Positions 44,915-54,664 of a stretch of DNA of 64,000 nucleotides are shown in pieces. The stretch comes from Enterococcus sp. 9E7_DIV0242. GTDB lineage: Bacteria > Bacillota > Bacilli > Lactobacillales > Enterococcaceae. Below the pieces are notes generated by a model, which saw only the letters and a program-made list of their open reading frames with translations, was not told the DNA's origin and made no database searches. The position numbers and the translations under genes were made by a program. The first letter of the stretch is position 1, and the number at the start of each line of letters is the position of its first letter. Location: assembly GCF_002140975.2 (NCBI RefSeq), contig NZ_CP147247.1, positions 1,488,001 through 1,552,000 of the forward strand, read 5' to 3'.

Positions 44915-46384
44915 TCAAGCAGCCATTTTTTTCACATATTCATCATAGTCATCAACAATCAAGAAATACCCTTCTGGATTTGCCCGATATTGCAACTGTG
45001 GGATGGCAAGAAAGGCAATCACAACAACTGCGATTCCCGCGTAACCTAAGAATTTCATGATGACTGTTGCTAGCGGCCAAACTGTCGCCCAGTCGAACAT
45101 ACCTAGGTAACCACCATATTGCGCCAAGCCCACAAAGGACGCAATCAATGCAGAGCCTATAACCTGAATAATTCCTGAAAGGAACGGGAAGATACATGCC
45201 GCTTTCACCCCACCCCGATTATTCGCAAACAAGGCAATCGCTGCATTATCAAAGAACAATGGGATAAATCCGGCAATGACGATAACAGGCGATTTAAATA
45301 GAATCAGCAAGCCAATCGTCAGAAATTGTCCCAGTGCACCGAACAAGAAACCAATAGTTACGGCATTTGATGAACCAAAGGCTAAAGAAGCAGAAACATC
45401 GATCCCTGGTACAGCACCAGGAAGTAATGTATTAGAAATCCCTTGGAAAGATGCCGTCAGCTCATCCACGAATGTCCGTACACCAAGCTGAAGAATAGCC
45501 AGATAAACCGCAAAATAAAGTGAGGTTTGTAGAATATAGAAGAAGAAGCTCTGTCCCTCTACCATAAATTCTGCACTGATCAGATAATCCTGTCCTAAAA
45601 CAAGCATGATGATCCCAAAGAAGAACAGCATGAGAATTGAAGTGGAAACCATGTTCTCATTAAAGATCGATAAGAAGCCCGGAAAATTAAGGTCTTCGAT
45701 TCGCTTGTTATTTTTTCCTTTTTTCATCTTTTCCGCTAAACGAGCGAAGATATAGATTCCGAACATTTGCTGATGGGCAATCGCAAAACCTGCGCCCTCA
45801 GTCAGCTCCTGTGTGATGCCAACGGTAAGATTTGACCCTACTGCCCAATAACAACCAAGAATAAGTCCCATGATCAATAGAATCTCTACACGACCTAAGT
45901 CTGGAAAACAAAACAGTAACAACCAGAACGCTGTTGCAGCCTGTTGAATCTGAACATTTCCAGTTGTGAAAACAGCGCGTAGCTTCGTGTATTTCTTGAA
46001 GCGAACCAATAAGATATTCATGACAAAAGCAATCAAAAGTAAAATCATCGTGTCACTGAACGTCCGACCAAATGTTTCTTCGATCCCAGCGGTCACCGCA
46101 TTCTGACCAAAATAGGGATCAATTACCATCGCATCCAAATCAAAGCGTTCTTTTAGACCCACTAGAATGGGACGGAAATTGTTGACCAGTCCACCGGAAC
46201 CCACACTCAGAATCAAATAACCAACCGTTGCTTTTAAGAAACCCGCAACACTTTCATAAAATGGTTTTTTTAGCAGCATATAGCCCAATAACACAATAAA
46301 TCCAATCAAAAATGCCGGCTGCGTTAAGATATTCGCAGCAAAATAATCCCAGATACCTAATAAAAAATCTAAAAGCTGATCCAT
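44915..46384 (-). CDS. ulaA: PTS ascorbate-specific EIIC permease (UlaA)
   Basis: A 489-residue polytopic membrane protein of the UlaA (SgaT) family with about 11 membrane helices. Family segments include FLIGFIVLLGYMLLKKPFYE, FGQNAVTAGIEETFGRTF, PGIDVSASLAFGSSNAVTIG and FFDNAAIALFANNRGG. It imports L-ascorbate, which is phosphorylated by UlaB. Confidence 0.95.
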   Translation of the reverse strand: MDQLLDFLLGIWDYFAANILTQPAFLIGFIVLLGYMLLKKPFYESVAGFLKATVGYLILSVGSGGLVNNFRPILVGLKERFDLDAMVIDPYFGQNAVTAGIEETFGRTFSDTMILLLIAFVMNILLVRFKKYTKLRAVFTTGNVQIQQAATAFWLLLFCFPDLGRVEILLIMGLILGCYWAVGSNLTVGITQELTEGAGFAIAHQQMFGIYIFARLAEKMKKGKNNKRIEDLNFPGFLSIFNENMVSTSILMLFFFGIIMLVLGQDYLISAEFMVEGQSFFFYILQTSLYFAVYLAILQLGVRTFVDELTASFQGISNTLLPGAVPGIDVSASLAFGSSNAVTIGFLFGALGQFLTIGLLILFKSPVIVIAGFIPLFFDNAAIALFANNRGGVKAACIFPFLSGIIQVIGSALIASFVGLAQYGGYLGMFDWATVWPLATVIMKFLGYAGIAVVVIAFLAIPQLQYRANPEGYFLIVDDYDEYVKKMAA

Positions 46385-46399
46385 TTTACCCCTTCTTTC

Positions 46400-46858
46400 T
46401 TATAAATGATATTTCCCCATAACGTCCTTATAATCGGCCATTGTTTCAATTGCTGACAAATCCTCGATTAGCCCGTCTATCATCAGCATTTCAGAGAGAT
46501 TGGCAATATTCTGCATATGTTCTTCGCCATTTTTCGCAGCTAAAGTAAAGAATAGCTTAGCGTTTTTCTCCGGATTCCCTTCTTCAAAAACAACCTCCTC
46601 TGGCATCTTGGTAAAGGCAATCCCAGTTCCAAATACTCCCTCACTTTTTTCAGAGGAATGGGGCATAGCCACTCCCGGAACAATCACGATGTATGGACCG
46701 AACTCCTTCACACAAGAAATGATTTCATCCACATAGGTTTGGTTGATGATCTTTTTTTCTAAAAAATTTTCGCAGCTTATTCTGATTGCATCTTCCCAAT
46801 TTTCCGGTACTCTGTCACTAAAGCGAATCAAATCATTTTCATAAAAATAACTCAGCAT
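46400..46858 (-). CDS. ulaC: PTS EIIA component (UlaC)
   Basis: A 152-residue mannitol/fructose-type EIIA. The phosphorylated histidine is His67 in PGVAMPHSSE. It receives phosphate from HPr and passes it to UlaB. It lies 15 bases before ulaA. Confidence 0.94.
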   Translation of the reverse strand: MLSYFYENDLIRFSDRVPENWEDAIRISCENFLEKKIINQTYVDEIISCVKEFGPYIVIVPGVAMPHSSEKSEGVFGTGIAFTKMPEEVVFEEGNPEKNAKLFFTLAAKNGEEHMQNIANLSEMLMIDGLIEDLSAIETMADYKDVMGKYHL

Positions 46859-46885
46859 TGTGAATCCCCTTCCATTTTTTAGTAA

Positions 46886-46936
46886 AAATCAAATTGATAC
46901 TGGAACAAAAGCAGCAACATCCATAAAATTTGATTT
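46886..46936 (-). repeat. Inverted repeat in the ulaG-ulaC gap
   Basis: AAATCAAATT and AATTTGATTT, perfect 10 bp with a 31-base loop; on the minus strand the 3' arm runs into TTAC. A possible partial terminator or processing site between ulaG and the PTS genes. Confidence 0.5.
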
Positions 46937-46949
46937 CGTTCCTTATTTT

Positions 46950-46997
46950 CGAGAGTTGAGACAGCTAAAACCAACCTTCATCTTAGCTGTCCTCTCG
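46950..46997. repeat. Second hairpin in the ulaG-ulaC gap
   Basis: CGAGAG and GACAGCTAA pair with TTAGCTGTC and CTCTCG, with small internal loops. The minus strand lacks a T-run; the plus strand has ATTTTTAG. Confidence 0.5.
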
Positions 46998-47035
46998 ATT
47001 TTTAGTTTCTCACACTATTTCCACCACTTTCTCTC

Positions 47036-48100
47036 CTATAAAAATGAAGGAAACGGCGTATCATTCTCTACCGTAAAGACATCATCAAACCCTCTGTAGA
47101 AGTTGAATTCCAGCTTGTCTTTATCGTTCGGATAAGTGAATTTTCCACCAACCTGCCAGATAAACGGCTTGAATTGATAGTTCAAACGATCCTTTTTGAA
47201 TTTCCAAATCTCAGTGATTTCTTTCGGATCAGCCATGAAGTTTGCCCAAATATCGTAATGTACCGGAATAACAACCTTTGCATTTAATGATTCTGCCATT
47301 CTCAACATATCCACAGAGGTTACCTTGTCTGTAATCCCGCGAGGATTTTCTCCATAGGCACCTAGACAGACATCAATCGTGTGCTCATTGCCATGTTTGG
47401 CGAACATATTTGAGTAATGAGAATCTCCTGCGTGATAGATATTGCCGCCAGATGTTTCAAACAGATAATTCACTGCGATTTCGTCCATATCTTGAGGCAT
47501 TTTTCCTCTCAATGTCACGTCTGGATCTTCACAGGTAACTAATGCTGTTCGATCGAACGCTTCTAATGCAACAAGCTCGATATCTTTTACAGCCACTCGA
47601 TCCCCCGGGCGAACGATCACCGTTTTCTCTTCTGGAATCCCCCATTTCAGCCAAGTGTTGACTACTTCTTTCGGTCCGATAAACCGTGCATCCGGGCAAT
47701 TCTGATGCACAGCGGCTGCCGTGTTGATATCCAAATGATCGGAATGAATATGTGTGACAACCAGTGCGTCAACATCCTTTACTGCAAAAGGATCGATCAC
47801 AAAAGGCTGTGTCCGCAAATTCGGCTGCATGTTTTCACAACCACTCATGCGCATCATCTGATGTCCTTTTTTCATCTTGCCATTGCCGTGGCTTTGCTTT
47901 CCTGTGCCGCACCATAAATCACAAAGAATATTGGTTCCTTCATGAGATTTCAGCCAGATACCTGTACAGCCCAGCCACCACATAGCTACTGTCCCTTGCT
48001 GCACTTCTTCGTGTTCGATTTCTTCATTTAAATAAGTTCCCCATTCTGGAAAAGTACTTAAAATCCAGCTCTCTTTTGTTACATCATGAATCGTTGCCAT
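47036..48100 (-). CDS. ulaG: L-ascorbate-6-phosphate lactonase (UlaG)
   Basis: A 354-residue metallo-beta-lactamase-fold enzyme hydrolysing L-ascorbate 6-phosphate to 3-keto-L-gulonate 6-phosphate. The metal motif is THIHSDHLD (HxHxDH, about 117); later ligands are in YHAGDSHYS and VIPVHYDIW. First gene of the ula operon, divergent from the regulator pair. Start has AGGTAG. Confidence 0.97.
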   Translation of the reverse strand: MATIHDVTKESWILSTFPEWGTYLNEEIEHEEVQQGTVAMWWLGCTGIWLKSHEGTNILCDLWCGTGKQSHGNGKMKKGHQMMRMSGCENMQPNLRTQPFVIDPFAVKDVDALVVTHIHSDHLDINTAAAVHQNCPDARFIGPKEVVNTWLKWGIPEEKTVIVRPGDRVAVKDIELVALEAFDRTALVTCEDPDVTLRGKMPQDMDEIAVNYLFETSGGNIYHAGDSHYSNMFAKHGNEHTIDVCLGAYGENPRGITDKVTSVDMLRMAESLNAKVVIPVHYDIWANFMADPKEITEIWKFKKDRLNYQFKPFIWQVGGKFTYPNDKDKLEFNFYRGFDDVFTVENDTPFPSFL

Positions 48101-48148
48101 ATGCTACCTCCATTATTTTGATTCTATTCAGATTTCGTTTACATTTTT

Positions 48149-48176
48149 ATTCTACAATAAAATAAACCGTTTTCAA
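48149..48176 (-). promoter_or_regulatory. ulaG promoter
   Basis: On the minus strand TTGAAA, a 16-bp spacer and TAGAAT, 50 bases before the ulaG start. Confidence 0.7.
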
Positions 48177-48181
48177 TCTAT

Positions 48182-48247
48182 TTTTACGATCATCAGAACT
48201 TTTTACGATCGTTTATATATTTTTAAGTCTTTTTATCGATCGTTTAA
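48182..48247. promoter_or_regulatory. Phased CGATC boxes, probable DeoR-type operator for ula
   Basis: TTTTACGATCAT (48182), TTTTACGATCGTTTA (48201) and TTTTATCGATCGTTTAA (48231) place CGATC at 48187, 48206 and 48237, i.e. 19 and 31 bp apart, close to two and three helical turns. They lie just upstream of the ulaG promoter and between the divergent units. Confidence 0.6.
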
Positions 48248-48305
48248 CTATTAAGAATATATTTTAAGATTGTTTTATGCTATTATTACCTGTGAGGTGA
48301 GGGAA

Positions 48306-49073
48306 ATGAAAAAAATATTCTGGACAAGTATTTATAGTGGAAAAAAACTGATGCTGTGGTGTGTTTATTTGATTTTTGTTCTATATATTGTAAAATTAGT
48401 CATTACAACAGAACAAACTGGAGCAAAGCTTATTTTTGCAGTCATTGGAGCAATTGTTGTAAGTGTTGTTTTACTCTTTGAATATCTGAAAAGAAAATAC
48501 GATCATATGATCTATTCATTAGCAATGGACTGTTCCATTCCACAAGCCGAAGCGTTGAAGCAACAGTTGATAGAAAAGGATATTTTCCATGGTTTTAGAC
48601 GCTCTATTTACATTTTCGATGCGTTACTGCTGTTGGATAAAGGGGATTATCAAGGCTGTCTGAACCATTTGGCTGCTCACGAAGCATTTTTCCGATCCAC
48701 CTATGATTATTTATTTATCTATTATCATACACAGCTTCATTGCTATTACTTCCTAAACCAGCACGAACAGGCAGAGCAAGTGCTACCTGCCCTTCTTAAG
48801 CTAAAACAGCTGAAAAAGAAACAGCTTAGCGGACTCTATTCTTGGGAGGAGATCGAGGGAATCAAATTTTATTTACAAGGAAGAAATAAAAAAAGTGTTG
48901 AAGCATTTGAAAGAGTCGATACCACCCTTTTGAATAATCGAGAACAGGCGTATCTCTTTTACATGATGGGGCGTAGTCAGCTTGCTGCCGGACATCTAGC
49001 TGAGGGAAATCGATTGATAAAAGAAGCGCGGTTAATCGGAACCACATTGCATATAAAAACTGTTGGGGCATAA
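48306..49073 (+). CDS. Membrane protein with TPR-like tail, unknown function
   Basis: 255 residues. Two N-terminal membrane helices (about 13-33 and 39-58) are followed by a soluble helical region that looks TPR-like (CLNHLAAHEAFFRSTYDYLF, AFERVDTTLLNNREQAYLFY). The ATG at 48306 has GAGG; an extended -10 (TGCTATTAT) lies at 48278-48286. It precedes the DeoR gene by 13 bases and is probably co-transcribed with it. Confidence 0.65.
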   Translation: MKKIFWTSIYSGKKLMLWCVYLIFVLYIVKLVITTEQTGAKLIFAVIGAIVVSVVLLFEYLKRKYDHMIYSLAMDCSIPQAEALKQQLIEKDIFHGFRRSIYIFDALLLLDKGDYQGCLNHLAAHEAFFRSTYDYLFIYYHTQLHCYYFLNQHEQAEQVLPALLKLKQLKKKQLSGLYSWEEIEGIKFYLQGRNKKSVEAFERVDTTLLNNREQAYLFYMMGRSQLAAGHLAEGNRLIKEARLIGTTLHIKTVGA

Positions 49074-49086
49074 GGAGAGAAAAACT

Positions 49087-49854
49087 ATGAAAAGTTCGTA
49101 TAAAATGATTCAAGATAGGCGTGAACAGATCATTGATTTATTGAAGGAAAAATTGACTGTTTCGGTTAAAGAAATCAGCGAAGCTCTGCAAGTATCTGAA
49201 ATTACTATTCGACGTGATCTAACCGCTTTGGAAAAGATGGGCTTGATCCTCAGAGAGCATGGCAAAGCACAAATTATCCAAAAAGAAAACGGCGAAATTT
49301 ACAACAAAGAGCTGGAAGCCTTGAAATGTCTAATCGCACAACGAGCAGCGGCCTTCGTTAAAGAAGGGGATACTCTCTTTATTAATACAAGCTCCACTGC
49401 TCTATCAGCAATAAAAAAACTGGAGGAAAAGCGAGTGACGATTGTCACCAATAATGTAAAGGTAGCAAGTATCGATCATCACCCAAATTCTACGGTTATC
49501 TTGTCTGGCGGCGAGATTCGCTTTCCTAAAGAAGCTCTTGTTGGTGATATCGCGATTGAATCCTTTTCTAAGATGTCATCGGATATTTCAATCATCGGCT
49601 GCTCTGGGTTAAGTCTTGAGAATGGTATCACCACACCCGTATTACACGAAGCTAAAATCAATTCATTAATTATTGAACGAACCAAAGGTCCTGTCGTTGT
49701 TGTTGCAGACTATCGAAAAATAGGCTTTTCTTCAAATTTCACCAGCGGCAATATCAAGGATATCGACTATCTGATCACCGACAGCTTTGCACCACCTGAA
49801 GCCATCAAGTCCTTTGAAAAAGCCGGTGTTCATGTCATTCAAATTGAAATTTAG
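49087..49854 (+). CDS. DeoR family regulator, probable ula repressor
   Basis: A 255-residue DeoR/GlpR protein: HTH at about 24-46 (VSVKEISEALQVSEITIRRD) and a DeoR sensor domain (FINTSSTALSAIKKLEEKRV, VTNNVKVA, ILSGGEIR). The ATG at 49087 follows AAGGAGAG. E. coli UlaR is of the same family and binds L-ascorbate 6-phosphate; the divergent position beside ulaG supports that role here (inference). Confidence 0.85.
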   Translation: MKSSYKMIQDRREQIIDLLKEKLTVSVKEISEALQVSEITIRRDLTALEKMGLILREHGKAQIIQKENGEIYNKELEALKCLIAQRAAAFVKEGDTLFINTSSTALSAIKKLEEKRVTIVTNNVKVASIDHHPNSTVILSGGEIRFPKEALVGDIAIESFSKMSSDISIIGCSGLSLENGITTPVLHEAKINSLIIERTKGPVVVVADYRKIGFSSNFTSGNIKDIDYLITDSFAPPEAIKSFEKAGVHVIQIEI

Positions 49855-49863
49855 TAGCTAAAA

Positions 49864-49918
49864 CAGACGTAAGAAATAAAGAGGGCAACTTTTCACCTTT
49901 TTATTCCTTGCGTCTTTT
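49864..49918 (+). terminator. Terminator of the DeoR-type regulator
   Basis: A long imperfect hairpin (AGACGtAAG... with ...CTTgCGTCT) followed by TTTTAG, starting 9 bases after the stop codon. Confidence 0.7.
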
Positions 49919-50042
49919 AGATTGCGCTATACTCAATTCTGCCATATTCTGATACCCAAGCTGTCAAACTTCCTGTATACTAGACAGAAAAAAACAGCCG
50001 ATTACTCCATAATAAGCTGTTCTTGAAGGGATTGATTTTATT

Positions 50043-50570
50043 ATGACGATTCATTTGGCACTCGCCAATCAGGCAGACGTAGATGAACTAGATCAGCTAT
50101 ACGATACAACAATCGACTATTTAAATCAGCACACCAATCACCCCGGTTGGAAAAAGAACCTCTATCCGGTTAGAGAAACTGCCATTACCGGTATCAAGGA
50201 AAAAAATCTTTATATTGTCCGAAAAGATGAGCAAATCATAGGAACAATCATTCTTAACCATCATCCTGAACCAGCCTATGACCAAGCAACTTGGGCGATT
50301 GAAGCAACGAGTAAAGAAATATTGGTAGTCCATACGTTTGTCGTGCATCCAGATTTTTCCAATCAAGGAATCGGTGAACAAATGTTATTGGCTGCTTGTG
50401 AGCTTGCTAAAGATAAAAAAATGAAGGCGATTCGCTTAGATGTGTATAGACGGAATGAGCCTGCCATACGACTCTACGAAAGATGCGGCTTCCACTACGT
50501 CGACACGGTGGATCTAGGTCTTAGCGAACATGGTTTGGACCGTTTTAAACTCTATGAAAGAGTCCTTTGA
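50043..50570 (+). CDS. GNAT family N-acetyltransferase
   Basis: A 175-residue GNAT-fold protein. The acetyl-CoA-binding motif A reads VHTFVVHPDFSNQGIGEQML (about 98-117; Q/R-x-x-G-x-G/A), and motif B contains RLDVYRRNEPAIRLYERCGF (about 139-158), a layout seen in RimI-like enzymes. Substrate unknown. Single gene with its own terminator; AGGG precedes the ATG. Confidence 0.85.
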   Translation: MTIHLALANQADVDELDQLYDTTIDYLNQHTNHPGWKKNLYPVRETAITGIKEKNLYIVRKDEQIIGTIILNHHPEPAYDQATWAIEATSKEILVVHTFVVHPDFSNQGIGEQMLLAACELAKDKKMKAIRLDVYRRNEPAIRLYERCGFHYVDTVDLGLSEHGLDRFKLYERVL

Positions 50571-50572
50571 AT

Positions 50573-50635
50573 AAAAAAGAACTGCTGTGTCATTTCCGGA
50601 TATACTTTCCAGAATGTCGCAACAGTTCTTTATTT
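50573..50635. terminator. Bidirectional terminator between the GNAT gene and rlmN
   Basis: AAAGAACTG pairs with CAGTTCTTT at the base, with further pairing (CATT/AATG) inside; A- and T-rich flanks on both sides. Confidence 0.75.
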
Positions 50636-50651
50636 TATCTAATTAAGAAGG

Positions 50652-51728
50652 CTATTTTGCAGTTGCCTTCTTTTCTTTTTTGATTTGCTTGCTTCTTAAC
50701 TGCCCGCAAGCAGCATCGATATCCGTACCATGCTCCCGACGTATCACACAGTTGATCCCATTTTTCTTCAAGACATCGTAGAATTTCAACACATCGGCCT
50801 TTGAGCTGCGACTGTACTGATCATGTTCACTAACCGGATTGTATGGAATCAAATTGACATAAGTCAGCTTCTTCTTGTTTTTCAAAAGATCCGCTAACTG
50901 CTGAGCATGCTCCGGACGGTCATTGACCTCTTTCAACATGATATATTCAAACGTAATCCGTCGATTGGTTTTTTCTATATAATTATCAACTGCCGCCATC
51001 AATTTTTCAATTGGGAAGCTGCGATTGATTCGCATGATCGATGTTCTGACTTCATTATTTGGTGCATGGAGTGAAATGGCCAGATTGACCTGTAAACCGT
51101 TTTCTGCAAACTCATTGATTTTCGGCACTAAACCGCTTGTTGATACAGTAATATGACGGGCACCGATTGCCAGGCCTTTCGCATCATTGATGACATGTAA
51201 AAAGCCCATCAAATTATCATAGTTGTCAAACGGCTCACCGATTCCCATAACAACCACATGACTCACACGTTCATCTTCCTGACGTTCATCAAAATAATGC
51301 TGAACCTCCATGATTTGAGCAACGATTTCTCCGGCAGTCAAATCACGTTGTTTTGTCAGTAACCCACTGGCACAGAAGGTACAGCCAATATTACAGCCGA
51401 CCTGTGTTGTCACACAAACAGATAGTCCGTATTCCTGACGCATCAGCACAGTTTCGATCATGTTCTTATCGGGAAGCTCAAAAAGATACTTTACTGTTCC
51501 ATCCTGTGATTCTTGAATAATCACTTGCTTTAATGGGTTGATGATGAAGTTTTCTTCTAATACCGTGATCAGCTGTTTTGATAGGTTGGTCATTTCGCTG
51601 AAGCTGCGAACGCGCTGAATATACAGCCATTCCCATACCTGTGTCGCACGGAATTTCTTTTCACCATGTTCAATAAACCAGTTGATCAATTCTTCCTTAG
51701 TAAATCCATAGATGGAGATCTTTTCCAC
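50652..51728 (-). CDS. rlmN: Dual-specificity RNA methyltransferase RlmN
   Basis: A 358-residue radical-SAM enzyme that makes C2-methyladenosine at A2503 of 23S rRNA and A37 of some tRNAs. The [4Fe-4S]-binding CxxxCxxC is in [12 protein letters not shown] (about 110-121), followed by [11 protein letters not shown]; the methyl-carrier Cys lies near the C-terminus (CGQLRSKQ). Monocistronic. Confidence 0.97.
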   Translation of the reverse strand: MEKISIYGFTKEELINWFIEHGEKKFRATQVWEWLYIQRVRSFSEMTNLSKQLITVLEENFIINPLKQVIIQESQDGTVKYLFELPDKNMIETVLMRQEYGLSVCVTTQVGCNIGCTFCASGLLTKQRDLTAGEIVAQIMEVQHYFDERQEDERVSHVVVMGIGEPFDNYDNLMGFLHVINDAKGLAIGARHITVSTSGLVPKINEFAENGLQVNLAISLHAPNNEVRTSIMRINRSFPIEKLMAAVDNYIEKTNRRITFEYIMLKEVNDRPEHAQQLADLLKNKKKLTYVNLIPYNPVSEHDQYSRSSKADVLKFYDVLKKNGINCVIRREHGTDIDAACGQLRSKQIKKEKKATAK

Positions 51729-51833
51729 TTATTTTCCTCTTTTCCTCAAGACATTCGTTTCATTACTATAACGCATTCTCTTTGCCAATGCAACAAGAGT
51801 CAGATTAAATTTTCATAGAGTTTTCATGGAAAG

Positions 51834-51876
51834 AAAAAGATCAGAACAATCCTCCAAAAGAAAATTGTTCTGATCT
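51834..51876 (-). terminator. Terminator of the ABC transporter operon
   Basis: GATCAGAACAAT/ATTGTTCTGATC stem with a 13-base loop, minus-strand T5 after it. Confidence 0.85.
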
Positions 51877-51931
51877 ATCTACTCGAAAAATCATCTAGTT
51901 ACTATCTAGTATTATAGGATATATAGTCTGG

Positions 51932-53761
51932 TTAAGCCTGAACCATTTGATAAACCTTTTTGAAGTAAAAGATTCTGGCAATCAAATAGTACACCACCTG
52001 AATCAGGATAAATGCTCCTAAGACTTGCCAGCCTGCCAGCTGCATCGTCTGATTGAAGATGTGGTACATAGCACTCAAAGCAACGATTCCATGAATCACT
52101 GAAACAATGATTGGTGTAAAGAAAAGAATCCCTACTTGCTGATTGATCATTTTCTTCAATTCTTTCTTGGTTAGGCCCAATTTATAAATCATTTTGAACT
52201 TCTCTATATCGACATCCATGTCACTGTACAAGCGGAAATACAGGAAGCTGCCAGCAGAAACGAAGAAGACAATACCGATGAAGACACCGACAAACAGAAT
52301 TGGTTTATAGCTATCTATAATAGATTGTGCCATGTAGGTTTTCCCTGTGAACTGATACTTGCCATCTTGCGTTTTACCCAGCGCAATCATTTCCTCACGT
52401 GAAATATCCTTTGGCTCCCAAACCGTACCAACAGTGTAGGTTGTTCCATCAAGATTCATTTCATCAGGCACAACTACCGCTGTACCAAAGAGAGAGAGCA
52501 CCTTCTCTTTTTCAGCTCTGGCAACTGGCAGTGTTTGCTGATCAGGAAGGACAACCTGATTTATGTTTCCAGCATCACCAGCACCACTGAACTGTGTATC
52601 GAAAATCAACTGAACCGCTTGCCCATTCGTTTGGATCGATGGTTGTTCCGCTATTTGAGCCAGACGATTGTATTCACTTTCTTTAATATAGCTCACTTGA
52701 TTTTGATCCGTATAAATTTTATAGTCGCCTCGCTCTGTCTGAACCCCTTTTTGGTCTAATAAATCAGAGAATTCACTGAGTATTGGTGCAACCTCAGCTT
52801 CCTCTCCCGACAATTGAAACTCATACGGCATACTATCTGTCGATTCAAGAATCATTTGTTGGAAGCTGTAAAGTGTGCCAATTGCCGCAAAGGCTACAGT
52901 CGAAATGATCGACACTAAAAAGAAAGAACGTGCATTGTCCTTCATCCGAAACGCTAAATCGGAAAAGACCACCATATTGGTTTTTTTCCAAAATATCTTT
53001 TGACTGCTTTTCAGTTTCTCGATGCTCCAAACACTTAACTGATTGAATAAGAATCTCGTTCCTACAACGACTAAAAAGATAACGGGAATCATCACGATCG
53101 GTACCAATTGCCCCGGTACCAATAAAGCTATTCCATAGCCTCCGCCAATCAAAAGAATGGCCAACACACCTTTAACAAATGATCCCTTGAGCGACCCTTT
53201 TCCCATGTCTCCGGCCTTCAATAACGTTTGCAGACTAAGTTTTGGCAAACGGAACTGTATAAAGAAAGAGATAGCGAAAAAAAGTAGCGCAAACGAGACG
53301 ATTGTAATGATCAATGCCTGTAGCGGAAAGTAAAAGGCCAGATTGACATGAATCAGCTTGTTGCTGACAAACAAGATAAACTGAGAGAAGAAGATTCCGG
53401 CAATACTACCAACAAATGTTGCGAAAAAGCCGATCACTAAGTTCTCAATAAACACCATTCGTTTTAGCTGCTTGGGACTCATTCCTTGAATCATCAATAG
53501 CCCAAATTCTTTTTTTCTCGATTGAATAAACACATCCATCGAATAAAGAACAAAGAAGAAGGAAAAGCCGTAAATGATGATTGCAGCTGCGAGCATCCCT
53601 TTTTGGGCGCTGGCATTCAATCCATCCGATAATGCCGGGTGGAAGGCAAACCCTGTAAAGGTAAAGAACACCATAACCGAAAACAAGGTGCTGAGGAAAT
53701 AGGCCATGTAGAGTCGCTTATTCCTCATCGTATTTCGAATAACAAACTGTCTAAAATTCAT
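51932..53761 (-). CDS. FtsX-like ABC permease (BceB/VraG type)
   Basis: 609 residues with about ten membrane helices and a large extracellular domain (about 310-480) between helices 7 and 8, the layout of BceB-type peptide-resistance permeases. The N-terminal NFRQFVIRNTMRNKRLYMAY and FFLVSIISTVAFAAIGTLYS are typical. The ATG at 53761 overlaps the ATPase gene by 11 bases. No BceRS-like two-component genes are in this window, so the trigger is unknown. Confidence 0.9.
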   Translation of the reverse strand: MNFRQFVIRNTMRNKRLYMAYFLSTLFSVMVFFTFTGFAFHPALSDGLNASAQKGMLAAAIIIYGFSFFFVLYSMDVFIQSRKKEFGLLMIQGMSPKQLKRMVFIENLVIGFFATFVGSIAGIFFSQFILFVSNKLIHVNLAFYFPLQALIITIVSFALLFFAISFFIQFRLPKLSLQTLLKAGDMGKGSLKGSFVKGVLAILLIGGGYGIALLVPGQLVPIVMIPVIFLVVVGTRFLFNQLSVWSIEKLKSSQKIFWKKTNMVVFSDLAFRMKDNARSFFLVSIISTVAFAAIGTLYSFQQMILESTDSMPYEFQLSGEEAEVAPILSEFSDLLDQKGVQTERGDYKIYTDQNQVSYIKESEYNRLAQIAEQPSIQTNGQAVQLIFDTQFSGAGDAGNINQVVLPDQQTLPVARAEKEKVLSLFGTAVVVPDEMNLDGTTYTVGTVWEPKDISREEMIALGKTQDGKYQFTGKTYMAQSIIDSYKPILFVGVFIGIVFFVSAGSFLYFRLYSDMDVDIEKFKMIYKLGLTKKELKKMINQQVGILFFTPIIVSVIHGIVALSAMYHIFNQTMQLAGWQVLGAFILIQVVYYLIARIFYFKKVYQMVQA

Positions 53762-54500
53762 TGCCGACACCTTCAATCTCCGCCAGATTCACCATGATTT
53801 CATCGTAAAACTGTTTTTGACCATTTAACTGTCTGATCTCCTTGACCAGTTGTCCGTCCTTGATGAACACGATGCGTTGGCAATAGCTTGCTGCAAGAGG
53901 ATCATGAGTCACCATTAAAATCGTAGCTCGTTCCCCTCTGTTTAACTGCTGTAAAAGACCCATAACATCTTTAGACGACTTTGTATCCAGATTTCCTGTC
54001 GGTTCATCCGCTAAAAGCAATTGGGGTTGATGAATCATCGCTCGGGCAACTGCCACCCGTTGTGCCTGTCCACCAGAGATTTCAGCAATTCTCTTTTTCA
54101 GTAAAGATTCAATCCCTAATCGTCCGGAAAGATCGTTTAATTTACGCTTCATCACTGAAATTTTTTCCCCATCCAGCGTCAAAGGTAAAATGATATTTTC
54201 TTCTACTGTCAACGTCGGCATTAAATTAAAGTTCTGAAATACAAAGCCCAGTTCTCTTCTTCGAAACTTTGCGATCGCTTCCTGATCCATCTTGTGAGGG
54301 TTCTTGTCATTCAATACAATTTCTCCTGATGTCGGCTGATCGATCGTAGCCACGAGGTTCAAGAATGTACTTTTCCCACTTCCGGAAGGCCCCATAATTC
54401 CGATAAATTCACCATCATTCACTGTAAGGTTAAGACCTTTTAAGGCCTGATATTTAATTTCATCCCCATAGGTCTTTGATAAATTTTCAATTTTAAGCAT
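53751..54500 (-). CDS. ABC transporter ATP-binding protein (BceA type)
   Basis: 249 residues. Walker A GIMGPSGSGKSTFLN (about 33-47), Q-loop FVFQNFNLMPTLTV, signature ISGGQAQRVAVARA, Walker B LLLADEPTGNLD and H-loop MVTHDP. It pairs with the permease encoded downstream. Start at 54500 (MLKIENLSKTYGD) is the family form; the ATG at 54515 has an AGGAG 7 bases upstream and cannot be excluded. Confidence 0.95.
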   Translation of the reverse strand: MLKIENLSKTYGDEIKYQALKGLNLTVNDGEFIGIMGPSGSGKSTFLNLVATIDQPTSGEIVLNDKNPHKMDQEAIAKFRRRELGFVFQNFNLMPTLTVEENIILPLTLDGEKISVMKRKLNDLSGRLGIESLLKKRIAEISGGQAQRVAVARAMIHQPQLLLADEPTGNLDTKSSKDVMGLLQQLNRGERATILMVTHDPLAASYCQRIVFIKDGQLVKEIRQLNGQKQFYDEIMVNLAEIEGVGNEF

Positions 54501-54664
54501 TAATCTCCACTCCATTTCTTTTCTCCTATATTCTAAAAGAAAGAAACGAGCTGGACAATTGATACAGATAACAGCTGACTTACATTTTTGTCATGTTCCT
54601 ACTCTTTATAGCTTGAATAGAGGCATGCTTGGTCAAGATACTAGTACGAATCCTTTTTACTCAC

